DNA from: Balaenoptera acutorostrata
Lineage: Eukaryota; Chordata; Mammalia; Artiodactyla; Balaenopteridae
Direction: 5' to 3'
Assembly (NCBI RefSeq): GCF_949987535.1
Contig: NC_080075.1
Span: 37,508,269 to 37,572,268 of the forward strand
Length of the DNA stretch: 64,000 nt
The notes beneath the pieces are model-generated. The model was not told the origin of the DNA. It saw only the letters and a list, made by a program, of their open reading frames with translations, and did not search any database. The translations under genes and the position numbers were made by a program. Of this stretch, positions 10,975 to 22,689 are shown one piece after another. Each line of letters starts with the position of its first letter. Position 1 is the first letter of the stretch.

Positions 10975-11525
10975 AAGAGTAGTTCCATCATAATACTCCC
11001 TGCTTAGAGCCCTCCTCTGGCTTTCTACTGTAGTTTTAGTATGTCAGACTTTTCCCAGTGCCCCCTTTGCCTCTCCCATCTCATTTTATCCCACTCTCCC
11101 TGATTCACAGACTTTCTCTGGGTTCCTTGAACACACCAAACTCACTTCTACCTTAGGACTCTTGCTGTTGCCCGTCCCTGGACCACTGCATCCCCAGATA
11201 TTTGCATCGCTGACTCCTTCTTTTTATTCAGATCTCATCAGATCTTATCTGTGCAGCCTTCCCTGGCCACCCAACCTGAATTAGCCCCAGCCCCACTCAT
11301 TTGCTCCCATTAGCCCTTGTTTTCTTTTCCTTGGTGCATCTCTCCCTACCTGCATTTGCCTTGTGTATCTGCTTCCTGGTCTATTGTCTGTCTCCCTAAA
11401 CTGCAGCTCTGTGAAGGCATGAACCCTGCCTTACCCATCACTCTATCCCCAGCAGCTAGAATGGTGCCTGGCATGGAGTGGATGTCCAGCATATATTTGT
11501 CGGAAGGATGAATGAATGAGTGAGT
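10975..11525 (+). mobile_element. L2 LINE 3' portion
   Basis: A long L2 3' segment: 'gccttccctggccacccaac', 'gcagctctgtgaaggcatga', 'atggtgcctggcatgga' and the tail 'aggatgaatgaatgagtgag'. The orientation is shown by the tail. Confidence 0.85.
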
Positions 11526-12439
11526 AAATGAAGCTGTAAAGAAATTAATATCTTGAGAGTAGATTAGACCCAACCAAAATTCAAGTACTCATTCATTCCT
11601 TCCACACATATTACCATGTGCTTATTTTTTAAAAGCCCTGAGTTGGTACTGGTGATGAGAAGACACAGTTTGCTTGCTACGACAATGTCTTTGACGGGCT
11701 AGGTCAGTGAGGACTGTCCCACAGAAAGGGGGGAACTGTAAGGGCATTTACTGAAATGGGGTTTTAACTTTAAATATATGCTTTTCCCCGCTCCTGTATT
11801 TTCAAACAGGGTGGAGTGTGTGCTCACGGGGTGACTAAGCCACTAGACTATTATTAGTGAAGCAAGGGGTGCTGGTTACCGCACCAAACCGGCCTCTCCT
11901 TAGCCTGGAGGGGAAGATCTACCCAAGCCTGTCTGATGATTTGGGCAGGATTCCAACAGGTGGAGAGGCTGTCCCCCAACTAGGCCTGCCTCCGAGAGAA
12001 CAAAACATCACAGAGATGCCAAAGACCAGTTTGGGGGCTCGAAAATAGAACACGATAAAAAATAATGTGCCTCACCATTCACTTTACAAACTTTCTGAGC
12101 CTCTTACTACACCCCATGAATTTGATTTCAAAATTCATCTACTTTCATTGCAGATGTGTGGCGTTCCTAATTTCTTCTAGACAGTCCGTTTTTTTAGACT
12201 TTATTTCTTCATTCTCTAGAGGCAGAAAATACAATAACTGAAACCTGTGCAGGAGAAAATTGTGGCAGATGATTTTAGGGGTGTCTTGTGTTCCCTTTCT
12301 CGACAGTATTTCCCCCCGTGTTTTAAAAAAGTTCTCAACTATGAGGCTTCTTCTAACATTAACTTCAAAACCCAAATACCCAATTAACATGACAAAGCAA
12401 AGCAAAGAGGAATAGGTGGTTATAAAATGTAGTGATTGT
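11526..12439. other. Non-coding stretch
   Basis: No repeat was placed with confidence. A minus-strand 152-codon frame (12145-12603) overlaps this and the next region and has no domain signature. Confidence 0.4.
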
Positions 12440-12770
12440 GGGGCTCTGGGGGGAGGGTGACTCAGGAAGCATGGACAGCACGGCCTCTTGTGCCTAAACC
12501 ACAGATCACAGCAGGCGGCAGCACCTGCCCGCACGCACCTGAGTGGAGTTAGGTGTATTAAGCTGGGGCGGGCGGGGGGAGCCTTGTGGTGGAGCACTGG
12601 CATTACAGATGAAGGAAGCTGGGGTCTAGTTTTTCAGTACAAGTTATAACACGCAGAGCAAAGACGGGGACAGACAGCACGGTCACTTTTACCAAATGAG
12701 TCACGCTGTGTCTAAGAGTCACAAATGCAATTGCCCGTGGGCACCATAAAGAAGCTTAATGAGTCACATT
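12440..12770. promoter_or_regulatory. Candidate AP-1 cluster with GC box
   Basis: Three perfect AP-1 heptamers (TGASTCA) occur within 310 bp: TGACTCA at 12458-12464, and TGAGTCA at 12697-12703 and 12760-12766. A GC box (GGGGCGGGC, 12565-12573) and a local rise in CpG (about 12480-12590) lie between them, in repeat-free DNA. AP-1 heptamers are common at enhancers. Whether this one is used cannot be told from sequence, and no transcription unit is visible beside it. Confidence 0.4.
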
Positions 12771-12919
12771 GGCTAAGTCAGGACTCTGGTGATTTGGAGA
12801 GGTGATGCCCCTCTAAAGCGGGTCGGGGCCTCCATGACCATTCGAGTCCCTGTATTGCTAGACTGTCAGAATTTCCAAGAGAAGTCAGAAATGCAGAAGG
12901 TTTCTGAAAAATCTAGTTC

Positions 12920-13082
12920 TAAATGCTGGCAACACAATTACTGAGCCTGGGCGTCTGGAGCCTGTGCTCCGCAACAAGAGAGGCCGCGATAGTGAGAGGC
13001 CCGCGCACCGCGATAAAGAGTGGCCCCCACCTGCTGCCATTAGAGAAAGCCCTCGCACAGAAACGAAGACCCAACACAGCCA

Positions 13083-13113
<31 letters not shown>

Positions 13114-13173
13114 ATACAATTTAAAAAAATAAAAATAAAAAAAATTAAAAAAATAAATAAATGCTGGCAATAC
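12920..13173 (+). mobile_element. CHR-type SINE, 5'-truncated
   Basis: The body and tail of a cetacean-type SINE: 'actgagcctgggcgtctgga', 'ctccgcaacaagagaggccg', 'gaagacccaacacagcc', then (AAAT)n to about 13115 and a further A-rich tail. The tRNA-like head with the A and B boxes is absent. The flanks taaatgctggcaacac (12920-12935) and taaatgctggcaatac (13158-13173) match at 15 of 16, so this truncated copy was inserted as such and was not broken later. Confidence 0.9.
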
Positions 13174-13854
13174 ATTTGAACCCCTATTTTCATATTCTGA
13201 GGATCACGCCAAACATGTCTGTAGGCTGAATTTGTCTTGCGAGCCATCAGTTTGCAACCTCTCACCCGAGAGCGGTGACCTCGGTGGCATCATTAGTTTG
13301 ATCTCTCACATCCACATGACCCTTTTCTTATAATGAATATTTTGGAACAACTTCCTTCTTCTAAAACAAAATTTATGATAAATAACCTACATATATACTT
13401 AATTCAAAAATTTAAATATCATGTCCCAGCTATCATGTAAAGGAGAGGTAAAAAATGGGTACTTTATTTAAAAATGTATTTCAGTGCATAACTGCTGGGA
13501 CATAACTGCCTTGGAAGGCACGATGACATCGGCAGATGCTTGCCTCTTTTGAGCAAATTGCTGAGAATGCAACAGCTCCAAATGCAGAGTAATACAGTAT
13601 GTTGGTTAATCATGTGCAAGTGTTTTATCTCCGTGGATGCCCAGTGGGATATTTATAAGCCATACAGAACGTGGGACAGTTCTTTGCAGCATAAGACTGT
13701 CCTTGCATTGCCGCTCCTGCCCACTGATCATTTTGACAACCAAAAATTGCTCCCACAAAACTCCAAATGTCCCTTGGAGGGCAGTGCCACCCCTGTTAAG
13801 AAACAAGGACACAGACTGACTGACTACAGGGCTGACCAATAGATTTCAGTTGTC
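13174..13854. other. Non-coding stretch
   Basis: No repeat or gene recognised. Frames of up to 100 codons on both strands near 13540-13842 overlap each other and show no motif. Confidence 0.4.
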
Positions 13855-14005
13855 CACTGACTATATGCCCTCGGACAGTCTGCTTAGCCTCTTTAAGTTT
13901 CCTCAGCTGTAAAATGGGGAAACAGTGGTACCTATTTCATAGGTATTTTTGTGGAAATTAAATACATTAATAACTGTAAAATGCTTAGATAATCCAGCTC
14001 CAAGC
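13855..14005 (+). mobile_element. MIR SINE relic
   Basis: 'agcctctttaagtttcctca', 'gctgtaaaatggggaaac' and 'acctatttcataggtatttt' give the conserved MIR middle on the plus strand. Confidence 0.8.
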
Positions 14006-17000
14006 AGATGTTAACTTCTTGTGTCATTATTGGATTGGTATCAGATGGTAGTTGCCCTGAGTCATCATCCTTCAGTGGGAAGCTATTGCTAATTCCACAT
14101 GTTTGTTAAGGAAGCACAGGGAAAGAGGCATGTCCTACAGAGATGTAAAGCTTCACTTGTGACGCTGAACAAAGTTTTCCATCATTCGGCTGACTCTAAT
14201 TCTACTTAGAAGAAAGCCACAAAGACACCAACTTCTTAATTTTTTTCCTAGCTGCTTCTGCTGCAGCACTTTCTGTTTTACTACGTCAGAAAATATGAAG
14301 TAATACTGTTACCAAATCGCATGTGATAAATTGATTTTCCCAATTTGGCTCACGGTTTCTTCAGGGAAGGCCCCAAGTGTTACTCTTTTTCTCTCAGTTC
14401 ATGTTACCTAACATGGGACAAAGGACACTGAGGGCTCTCACCTAACACATGGCAGGCACATACTTGTGGAAACTAACTATCTATCTAGCTAGCTCTCTTA
14501 ACCAGAGGCTCAGGACTTCTATTTCTTGTCCTTCCCAAGATGCCTGCACATTCTCTGGGGTTTATGCTGCCACTTTTGATCTGAGTACCAGCTCCTATGA
14601 ACCAATTATCCTCAATCTCACAGCAGCCCTGCCTCCACAGCTGTCCTCTTTCTCCATGCTTTCTATCAACCCTGGCAGAGAACTCAGCACTGTTCTTGAC
14701 TGCTACAAAACTAAAACAAAAATGAAAACACTCCCCCAAAGACTATGTACTCATTGAGGATTTTACTGAAGATGTGCAGTGATGCAGGATGCTTACAGCA
14801 CTGCATTGCAAACAATGTATATTTTAATGTTAGACCCCTATCTCTCTTGGAGGGTTTTGGGTCACTCTGTCAATAAATCTCATGTCATTTTGCATGACTC
14901 TCCTCTCTTCTCCCAGTCTCCCTGACCTCTAGTTGCTTAAAAAAAAAATCCTTCCATTTTTACAGAAAATTTCACTCTCTACTGTCTCTGCCCCTAGGCT
15001 GGACTCTGGCAACACCCAAAGCATCTGCACAGCCCGCAACATCTGCTTCAGGCCTCACACCTTCCAGCCCCCGTTAGGAATGGCTGGGGGGAAACAGTCT
15101 CAATAGTCCTGACCCCACTGATACGAATTATGCTGCCCTTCTCAAAACACAGAAGAGGCTAAAGCCAGCACTGGCTTTAAATAATTTTTCCCCTCCATTT
15201 TATAGGACATTGGTCACTGAGGCATAACGATTTGACCTCAGAAGACGACCAGAGACTCTAGGTTTTCACTTCATTCCTGGATACTCATTTAGAAGCTACT
15301 GTAGGTTCTGATAACATGACAAATCATTACCTAACTGTTAGCTCTAGATAATAATTCCATGCTTGATTTGTGGACAAAATTCATCAACCCGACCCTGTTG
15401 CCACCTGAAGAAGGTGCCCACTAATGCACCAGGCATTGACATTGTGTGCCTCAGGTTCTCATGTGGTAGAGAGAGACCAGGTGAGCTCAGTAACATTAGG
15501 ATTACAAATCATCATATGCTGAAGTGAAGAAAAAGGCTAAGAGGCGCTAAGTATGTTTCAATAAATACCAGCAAAAATTTAAAAAATTAATTCAAGATCA
15601 TCATAAATTAAAGATGTCTGTATCTCTATATATTATCAACATTCCTGTTATTTCCTGTGAGGAACTTAAATCTACCAAACTAGGTACACAAAACTAGCAT
15701 AAAATGCAACAAACACAAATATCAACATTTTCAGTTGGTGACATCACCAACTGAAATATATTTTTGCCGAAAGTTTAGACCCAGTGCCATACCTTGGTTC
15801 AGTTACTGCTGACCTTATATATTTTTCTCATTTCACTAAACTAGACAAATCCAAAACAACAAAATATACATTGAGCTAAGCCCAAAACAAGCCAGTAGTT
15901 CATTTAGTTTAACCCATGGGTTTTCATATTAAGAACAAACAAAAATAAGCTACCAAACAAAAAACATCTCTCTGACACTGAAATATTTTTCCTCTCTAGA
16001 GTAAAGTTAACATCTGTATTTCTCCCTCACTTGAGTTCTGTGATCCAGTGATTAAAGAGCCAAATAAGAGAATAATTTCCCTGGTCTACAAAAGGTTAAT
16101 TAATCATAACTCACTTTTTTTTTTTCTTTTTCTCTCTACTCCCCAAAAGGGGAAAGAAAGTGACAAGTTTAAAAGTAACTCAAATAGGGAGGCTACAGAT
16201 ATACATAATAAAAAATCTGAGGCAGAAACCCAAAATAAATAGACACAATTTAAAGAAGTAGACAGAATTTAGGAAAAAAAAAAAATCTCTTCCAACCCTC
16301 TGTTCATTCTTAGTAGCACAAGAGATACTTTATATTTTCTTGGCCGTGTTTAAGCCATTCAAGCACTATTGCTATAACTTTTTTGTCATTTCATAAGCTT
16401 TATTTCACAGTTTCAACTTTTAAAAGAACTTTATTCATCACCCCAACTCGAAATCTAGTAGGCACGTTTTAAGTATCCTGCCACCAACAACAGTGGCAGT
16501 CCTGCTATAGTCACCTGATTCAAGTACAAACACCTTTGGCTTTGCCTGTCATTCAGAAGTAGAGCTCTACTAACACTTTTCTCTTTATAGACTTTTTAGG
16601 TCTCTTTACCAACTTATATTCCCACTACTGAGACATCAAAAACAGCTACACTTGTAGCCTCCTAATAATATATTTCCTCATCCTCTAGCATAAAATCCTT
16701 CAGCATGAAAATTCTAAGTAGGAACAGAATTGTCTTCCATGGCTACCAATAGTTATGTTTAAACTGATAATCTCAAAGATTACATTTGAGAGCAACTTTT
16801 CAAGAAATGAACATCTAAGTTACAACTATGTACCTTTTTCACTAATTCTGAGCCTTTCTTTAAATCACCTTATCTGAATTGCTAAGCTTGGTGTCAAAAT
16901 CCCCTCTCAACAATTTGTTAAAAACTTCTGAGTTTCCTCAGATCCAAATAGCCCTCTGGGCTTTGCTAACATCCATGTATTCTCTTTCTGTATCACTAAC

Positions 17001-18025
17001 AGATATTCTAGGCACCTCATCCAGGCTGTTGGAAAGAATTCACTGCTCAAAGCCTAGTCTTCCTTTCTTTTCATATGATAGCAGAGAGTACACAAGCCTT
17101 CTTTTCTATTTCTCTACAACTATAAGTAGCTAAGTTTCCATTTTATTCATTTTTGTCTCAACTTTCCTAATTCCCAAGCAGCTATTTCCAATAAGAGCAT
17201 TTGGCAGAACTTGTTAAAACTAATTTCTAGAGGACTTAATTAGTTACATCAAGCTCTCAACTACTTTAACAATATAGTCAGATCTTTCAGCCTTGTAGAC
17301 TGTCTCAATGATACTTAAAAAGAGAAAGCCTCAGAAACTGTTTTCTGAAGGCACCGATATCCCTTACACAGAGCAGACATCTCTTACAACTAAGAGTTAC
17401 GTAATTTTTAAAAAGAGACTTAAATTGGTTTCATAATGGAGAATATTCCACACTGCTTTGGGGACATATTTTACAATCCATTCGAACTCAAAGCAACTAT
17501 GTACACAGCTCTAGAAAAAAGCGAAAATGGGATGATCTTAAAATTAATATTAATAAATCGCCACAGAGGTTCTATTCTTCTAATACAAAATGTCTAAACC
17601 TCTCCTTTCCCTCTTCTTTTACTTTGTCTCCCCCTCCACCCCCTCTCCCGTCCTCTTCTGCCTCCCTTTTCTCAGTGTCCCGTAAACCTCTCCGTTCTCT
17701 GTTTAACCGTGTGCCGGGCTTTGCCAGCACTTCCACTGACTGGGTTCACACCCAGCCTGCCTCCGGTCCCAGTCCCAGGAGAGAAGAGCTCCCACATTCC
17801 GCAGCCCCTCAAACCTCTGCCCGTTCCCAGCAATTCCAGGCAGCCCCACTGACGGTCCTGCTCCTTGAGAAAAAAGTTCCTTGAAACACAAATGTGTCTT
17901 TTTATTGCAGAAGAATCAAGGTTTGATTCACCCACCAATGCTTAAAATCCTCATATTTTTCTACCTCTCCTTCACTGCCATTTGCACAAATCCAGAAGCC
18001 AGGAAGACTACCTCTGATACAAACT
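14006..18025. other. Long repeat-poor stretch, no gene recognised
   Basis: Four kilobases with almost no identifiable transposon, unusual in this window. It is AT-rich up to about 17.58 kb. A C- and T-rich, moderately GC-rich patch follows at 17.6-17.88 kb, with a run resembling a 3' splice site ('tgtctttttattgcag', about 17895-17910). No long frame follows that site. A near-perfect palindrome at 15729-15756 is listed separately. Confidence 0.45.
15729..15756. repeat. Near-perfect 28-bp inverted repeat
   Basis: The arms tttcagttggtga (15729-15741) and tcaccaactgaaa (15744-15756) are exact reverse complements, 13 bp each, separated by the two bases CA. No transposon boundary or target duplication is evident on either side. 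Confidence 0.92.
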
Positions 18026-18405
18026 CTACCTCTCTGGAATTTTTTTAAAAAATTAATTTATTTATTTTTGGCTGCATTGGGTCTTCCTTGCTGCGTGCAG
18101 GCTTTCTCTAGTTGCGGCGAGTGGGGGCTACTCTTCGTTGTGGAGCGCGGGCTTCTCAATACAGTGGCTTCTCTTGTTGTGGAGCACAGGCTCTAGGCGC
18201 ACAGGCTTCAGTAGCTGTGACACGTGGGCTCAGTAGTTGTGGCTCGCGGGCTCTAGAGCGCAGGCTCGGTAGTTGTGGCACACAGGCATAGTTGCTTCGC
18301 GGCATGTGGGATCTTCCCGGACCAGGGCTCAAACCCATGTCCCCTGCACTGGCAGGCAGATTCTTAACCGCTGTGCCAGCAGGGAAGTCCCTACCTCTCT
18401 GGAAT
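18026..18405 (-). mobile_element. CHR-type SINE, full length
   Basis: A minus-strand tRNA-derived SINE (18041-18390) is flanked by exact 15-bp duplications, ctacctctctggaat, at 18026-18040 and 18391-18405. The A-rich tail lies at the left ('tttttttaaaaaattaattt') and the tRNA-like head at the right ('gtgccagcagggaagtcc'). Compared with the plus-strand copies at 56-60 kb the middle is longer, with repeated 'gtagttgtggc' units, marking a different subtype. The B box is decayed, so this copy is older. Confidence 0.93.
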
Positions 18406-18589
18406 GTTTTGCCGGTAAAGTTAGGGGATGGAACTAGTTGAACTGTAAGGCACTTTCCAGCTAAAAATGAACAGATGCTATCCTTGACAAAATAAATTCA
18501 AATAACTTCTGCTTAAGAATAATAATACTTAATAGAACATTGTTTATGGGTTGCCTGCTATGTACCAGACACTAATACATTATATAACC

Positions 18590-18790
18590 ACAATAATAGT
18601 TAACATCAATTTGTGCCAGCTAAGTGCAAAGCACTTGCACTATCTCATGTGCCCCCTTGACAACATTATGACACATACACTATAAGTATCCTCTTTCTGC
18701 AACTGAGGAAAACAAGGCTCAGAGAGAATGAAAAACTTATTCAAGGTCACACTATTGATAAGTGGTCGATACAGTCATTCTGATTCCAGT
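18590..18790 (-). mobile_element. MIR SINE relic
   Basis: 'caacattatgacacatacac', 'ctgcaactgaggaaaacaag', 'gctcagagagaatg' and 'ttcaaggtcacac' give MIR in reverse order with a well-kept core. Confidence 0.85.
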
Positions 18791-19209
18791 AGACAAAATG
18801 TTAATCACTACACTCACAACAACTCTACAAAGGTGGTATTATTATCACCACCTTGCAGTGAATAAACATTCATATGTTGAATCACTTCCCAGACAATACC
18901 ATCAAGTCATTAAACAGAAACATGCATCAGTTCTCACTGTGATTGGTCCTTAAAACTGAGAGCACCATGACTGTGTATAAACTGATATCTATATAGAAAT
19001 GCTAGGAAAAGAGAAATAGAACTGCCTTATGCAAACATTGTATCAACAGAATGTTTTACAAAGATTAAGACTTTAAAACAGAAATGTTATAAAAACATGT
19101 TAATGTTATAATGTTATGTAAAAATGGTCATTAGGATATTATCATATTTTTTAAATCTAGAAATTCTTTTTACTAATCTGCTTGCTCTTTACTCATAGTT
19201 TACTCCACC

Positions 19210-19850
19210 TTACAAAACATATTATTCTATATTCTGTGGCTGATCTTTCCAAAACCTGAGGTTTTTTAAGGTCTTATTTTATTATCTGTTGCTTCTGCTG
19301 GCTCTTGCAAATGGTGTCTCATTTCTTTGTATGTATAAGGATTTTTGACTATGAAGAGCTAATTATCCTTAGAATTTTCCTTGAAAAAAAATCTTTGAGG
19401 CCTAGGATCAATGTGGATTCCTCAAAAAGATATTTGTGTTTGCTTCTGTCAGTGAATGGAGACATTACCAATACTGGAAAATGTTAAAGAAATGTATCAG
19501 CTTGAGGTATTTTAGGCCACCTAGGTGATGGCTTATGGTTATAAATTTTTAAGGAATATTTTTTTCTCCCAATTAGCTCATTGCCAAGGCTGAGACAATT
19601 TTCCTTGAGGCCCCTGAGTGAAGAAAGGACCTCTTGGTTTTAGTTTTAATTCACCCTTGCGCTGTGGGTGTAGCCCCATGGAACCCCAGCTTTCTTGAGG
19701 GTCTTCTATTAGATTCTTTACCTTGGGTGGGCCCTGAGCTTTGTCTTTCAAACCTCAGACCCCAGGAAACCTTAGAAATGATGCTCCGTTTGACCCAGAA
19801 AATGTCCTCAGGGCAGTAACTGGGCACCGATATTCATCAGTTCTATGCCC
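19210..19850 (+). repeat. Ancient interspersed repeat, class uncertain
   Basis: The text 'aatggagacattaccaatac', 'atgtatcagcttgag', 'ggccctgagctttgtctttc' and 'cctcagggcagtaactgggc' resembles an old LINE untranslated region that I recall but cannot name. The limits are rough. Confidence 0.35.
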
Positions 19851-20889
19851 AGGTATTCCTTACTTTCTTGCAAACAAGTAGACAAATTATAAAAAGCTAT
19901 CTTAAAATTTTATTCAGCATATTTAGTTGTTTTCAGCGGAGGGTGGGTTCAGGCACTTGCCCACCATTTTTTTCATCTGGGCAAGTCATTTTATGTCATC
20001 GAAACACAATTTCCATATGTATAAGATGGTTCGATATCAATAATACTAATTCCATAGCTTGTTATTAAGATGGGATGACATTAAGTGAAAAGCACTTTGA
20101 AAAACTGTCAGGTCCTACATAAATAGTAGCCATAATTGATATCCCTTCCTTTACTCATTCACAAATATTTATTAAATGCCTACTGTGTTTCAGACAGGTA
20201 CAAAGGGCGTAGCAGTGATAGAGAAAAAGAAAGGGAAAGATGGGGTAAAGAAGAAGGCAGAGAGAAAGCTGCAGTATGACTCAGTATGCTAAAGTTTCTG
20301 AGGCCCTACATGGGAGAAGCCAGAACTACACATTCTGATTCAACCTCATCTGTCTCCCTTGGCCAAAGAGGACTTGGGTGGACAGCTTGATAGCATCTTC
20401 AAGGCACAGGATGTTTTGCGAATAACAAGCAAGAATAAAACCAGAGAGAAAGGAACCTCTGATAGGGCTGATGGGGTCTTGGGTAGGCAGAGTGGGAGAT
20501 TAGTGCTTTTCATCATAATTTTTTTGAACTATCTGATTCCTTACCTTGTATATATAATTGCTTTGATTAAAAAGAAAAATAATTTTTAAATTCCTGCAAT
20601 CATACCCCCAGTATGTATGAACTCTAATGAGCAACATGCACACATATAGGCAGGAAAGGCCTCAAGCGTATATCGGTCAATGTCTCCTTGAGATTCCCTA
20701 GCACTGAAGGCCTTCTATAGGTATTTGTGAATGAGTGAGTGGGTGACTGACCAGATGAATAAATGAAATGAATCCATCCTGAGAAAGGCAATAGGTGAAT
20801 TGAGCTTGGGCTGAATTTCAGCTCCCACTTGCCCTCTTGGCTGGGCCCCATTATGCAGTGAAACACCTGCTCAACTGCACAAAGCAGCT

Positions 20890-21085
20890 CTGAGTTAAGA
20901 GCACAGGTTGGAACGAGATGCAAGGGTTGGAATCTTATCTCCTCTTCCTACTAACACTATGACTTTAGATATGGAACTAAGCCTCCACTTTCCTTGGGAT
21001 TAATGTGCAGATAAAAGTACCTGCCAAAGAGGCTTGTTGGGAAGATCTAATAAGTGAGTGCATGCAAAACAGCACTGAGAATATT
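20890..21085 (+). mobile_element. MIR SINE relic
   Basis: 'agttaagagcacaggttgga', 'cttcctactaacactatgac' and 'aagaggcttgttgggaaga' give MIR from its 5' part through the middle. Confidence 0.65.
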
Positions 21086-21224
21086 GTTTTTCGATCATAA
21101 TTGGTCAATCAGTGTATGCTATATTCCTGCATCACTCACTTTGGGCAGATCTGCAAAAGGCATTTCAGTTTGCATGATGACTCGGCTGTAGTATATACGG
21201 GGTTTTTTTCTTCCAGTGGACAGA

Positions 21225-21440
21225 GCACTGAACGCAGAGACTGAAAACCTCTTTCCCAGTGACACCTCTGCCATCCACCACACATCAGCTCAAAGTTGAG
21301 CAACTTGCAGCAGCTCACTTCACCTTCTCAACTACCAAGCTGCTCTGGATTTTAAACTGAAATAATAATGTCTCATAGCCTTGCTCTGAAGTTTAAATGA
21401 GAAAGTGTTTTCTTTTCATTGTAAAGCACTCTACGATCAG
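21225..21440 (+). mobile_element. MIR SINE relic
   Basis: 'gtggacagagcactgaacgc' at the 5' side and 'agccttgctctgaagtttaa' near the 3' side follow MIR order; the middle is strongly diverged. Confidence 0.5.
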
Positions 21441-21660
21441 AGGTCCTGAAAGTAACCGAAGAGCATAAAGCATAAATCCATTCCCACTTTTCTCCTGTAC
21501 CCATAAACATGGGAGGCACTCAATAGATACTTCTGAATAAATAAATAAATTTGTCAATAAATAAGAGTTTAACAGTGTTTTTCAAAAGGATTTAGGAATC
21601 ATCTGCATCAATATTACCTAGAGAAGTTGTTCCAACATATCCTGGAGAGTCGGCTACATA

Positions 21661-22165
21661 AGTTGTTCTCAACTTTCTCTGTGCTTTGAACTGACCTGAG
21701 GAGCCTTCAAAAATACTGATGCCTGGGTCCCACTCCCAGAGATCTGGATGGAATTGGTCTGGGGTGTGGTCTGGGCACCTGGATTTTTTTAAAATTTTTT
21801 TTAAATTTATTTTTTATTTTTGGCTGCATTGGGTCTTCGTTGCTGCGCACGGGCTTTCTCTAGTTGTGGTGAGCGGGGGCTACTCTTCGTTGCAGTGCAC
21901 GGGCTTCTCATTGCAGTGGCTTCTCTTGTTGTGGAGCACAGGCTCTAGGCTCACAGGCTTCAGTAGTTGTGGCACGTGAGCTCAGTAGTTGTGGCGCACG
22001 GGCTTAGTTGCTCTGCGGCATGTGCGATCTTCCTGGACCAGGGCTCGAACCTGTGTCCCCTGCATTGGCAGGTGGATTCTTAACCACTGCGCCACCAGGG
22101 AAGCCCCTCTGGGCACCTGGATTTTTAAAGCTCCTTTGGCTGATCCTAATGCAAGGCTCTAATTT
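21661..22165 (+). mobile_element. MER5A relic split by a SINE
   Basis: The left half has 'agttgttctcaactttctct', 'gatgcctgggtcccactccc' and 'ggtctggggtgtggtctgg'. It resumes after the SINE with 'atttttaaagctcctttggc' and 'tgatcctaatgcaaggctct'. Both halves are in the same order and orientation, so they were one element before the SINE landed. Confidence 0.8.
21770..22126 (-). mobile_element. CHR-type SINE inside MER5A
   Basis: A minus-strand SINE (21789-22107) has an exact 19-bp target duplication, tctgggcacctggattttt, at 21770-21788 and 22108-22126. The head at the right keeps the A-box text (complement of 'actgcgccaccagggaagcc') and a good B box (complement of 'gggctcgaacc'). It shares the longer middle of the 18041-18390 copy. 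Confidence 0.95.
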
Positions 22166-22309
22166 AATGAGCCTGAGTAGTAAGGCAGACATTGATACTT
22201 GGCAACCTCAATGTCATTTCTAATCCCCTTCTCCCTTGCCACTCCTCTCCTCTCCGTGAAGGCTGGAAGGAGAAATGACTCATTTTCTCAACTTTCATTA
22301 AAGTTAACG

Positions 22310-22680
22310 GGTGACCATGTGCCCAGGTGTGGGCCAAGGGTCAGAGGTCTGCTGGGTCAGACAACGAGGCTTCTTTCATGCTTTTATTGTTCTGATAAAA
22401 AGAGACGGCTGTGCCTGCTGCACCTCTTCTGGTTTTACCCTCTTCCCGCCTTGAACGCCCATGTGGCTGGACCTGCCACGAACCTAAGAGAAAGGCCAAC
22501 CAAGAGGACCCCAGAGGTGTCAGTCTTGACATTGTTGAGCCTCTGAATCAACTTCAGCAATCGCCTACCTGTGACCTTCTTACTATGAGAGAAAAACAAA
22601 CTCCTAGTTTATTTAAGCCACCAAAACCCAGCTTTCTGTAGCGTGCAGATAAACACAATCCTAACTGACAGAAACAGATC
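22310..22680 (+). mobile_element. Possible old LTR (tentative)
   Basis: The end 'agtttatttaagccaccaaa' then 'cacaatcctaactgacagaa' recalls the terminal wording of old mammalian LTRs. The 5' part is not recognisable, and a 115-codon frame here (22199-22546) shows no domain. Confidence 0.3.
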
Positions 22681-22689
22681 CTGTCTATT

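Noticed and set aside
12145..12603. 152-codon minus-strand open frame
   Set aside because: No recognisable domain, low-complexity stretches, and no splice or promoter context; consistent with a chance frame in GC-richer DNA.
12885..13265. 126- and 83-codon minus-strand frames
   Set aside because: Both are antisense readings of the truncated SINE and its AAAT tail.
17895..17910. Acceptor-like 'tctttttattgcag' as an exon start
   Set aside because: No sustained open frame, donor or partner exon follows; T-rich acceptor-like runs are common in this DNA.
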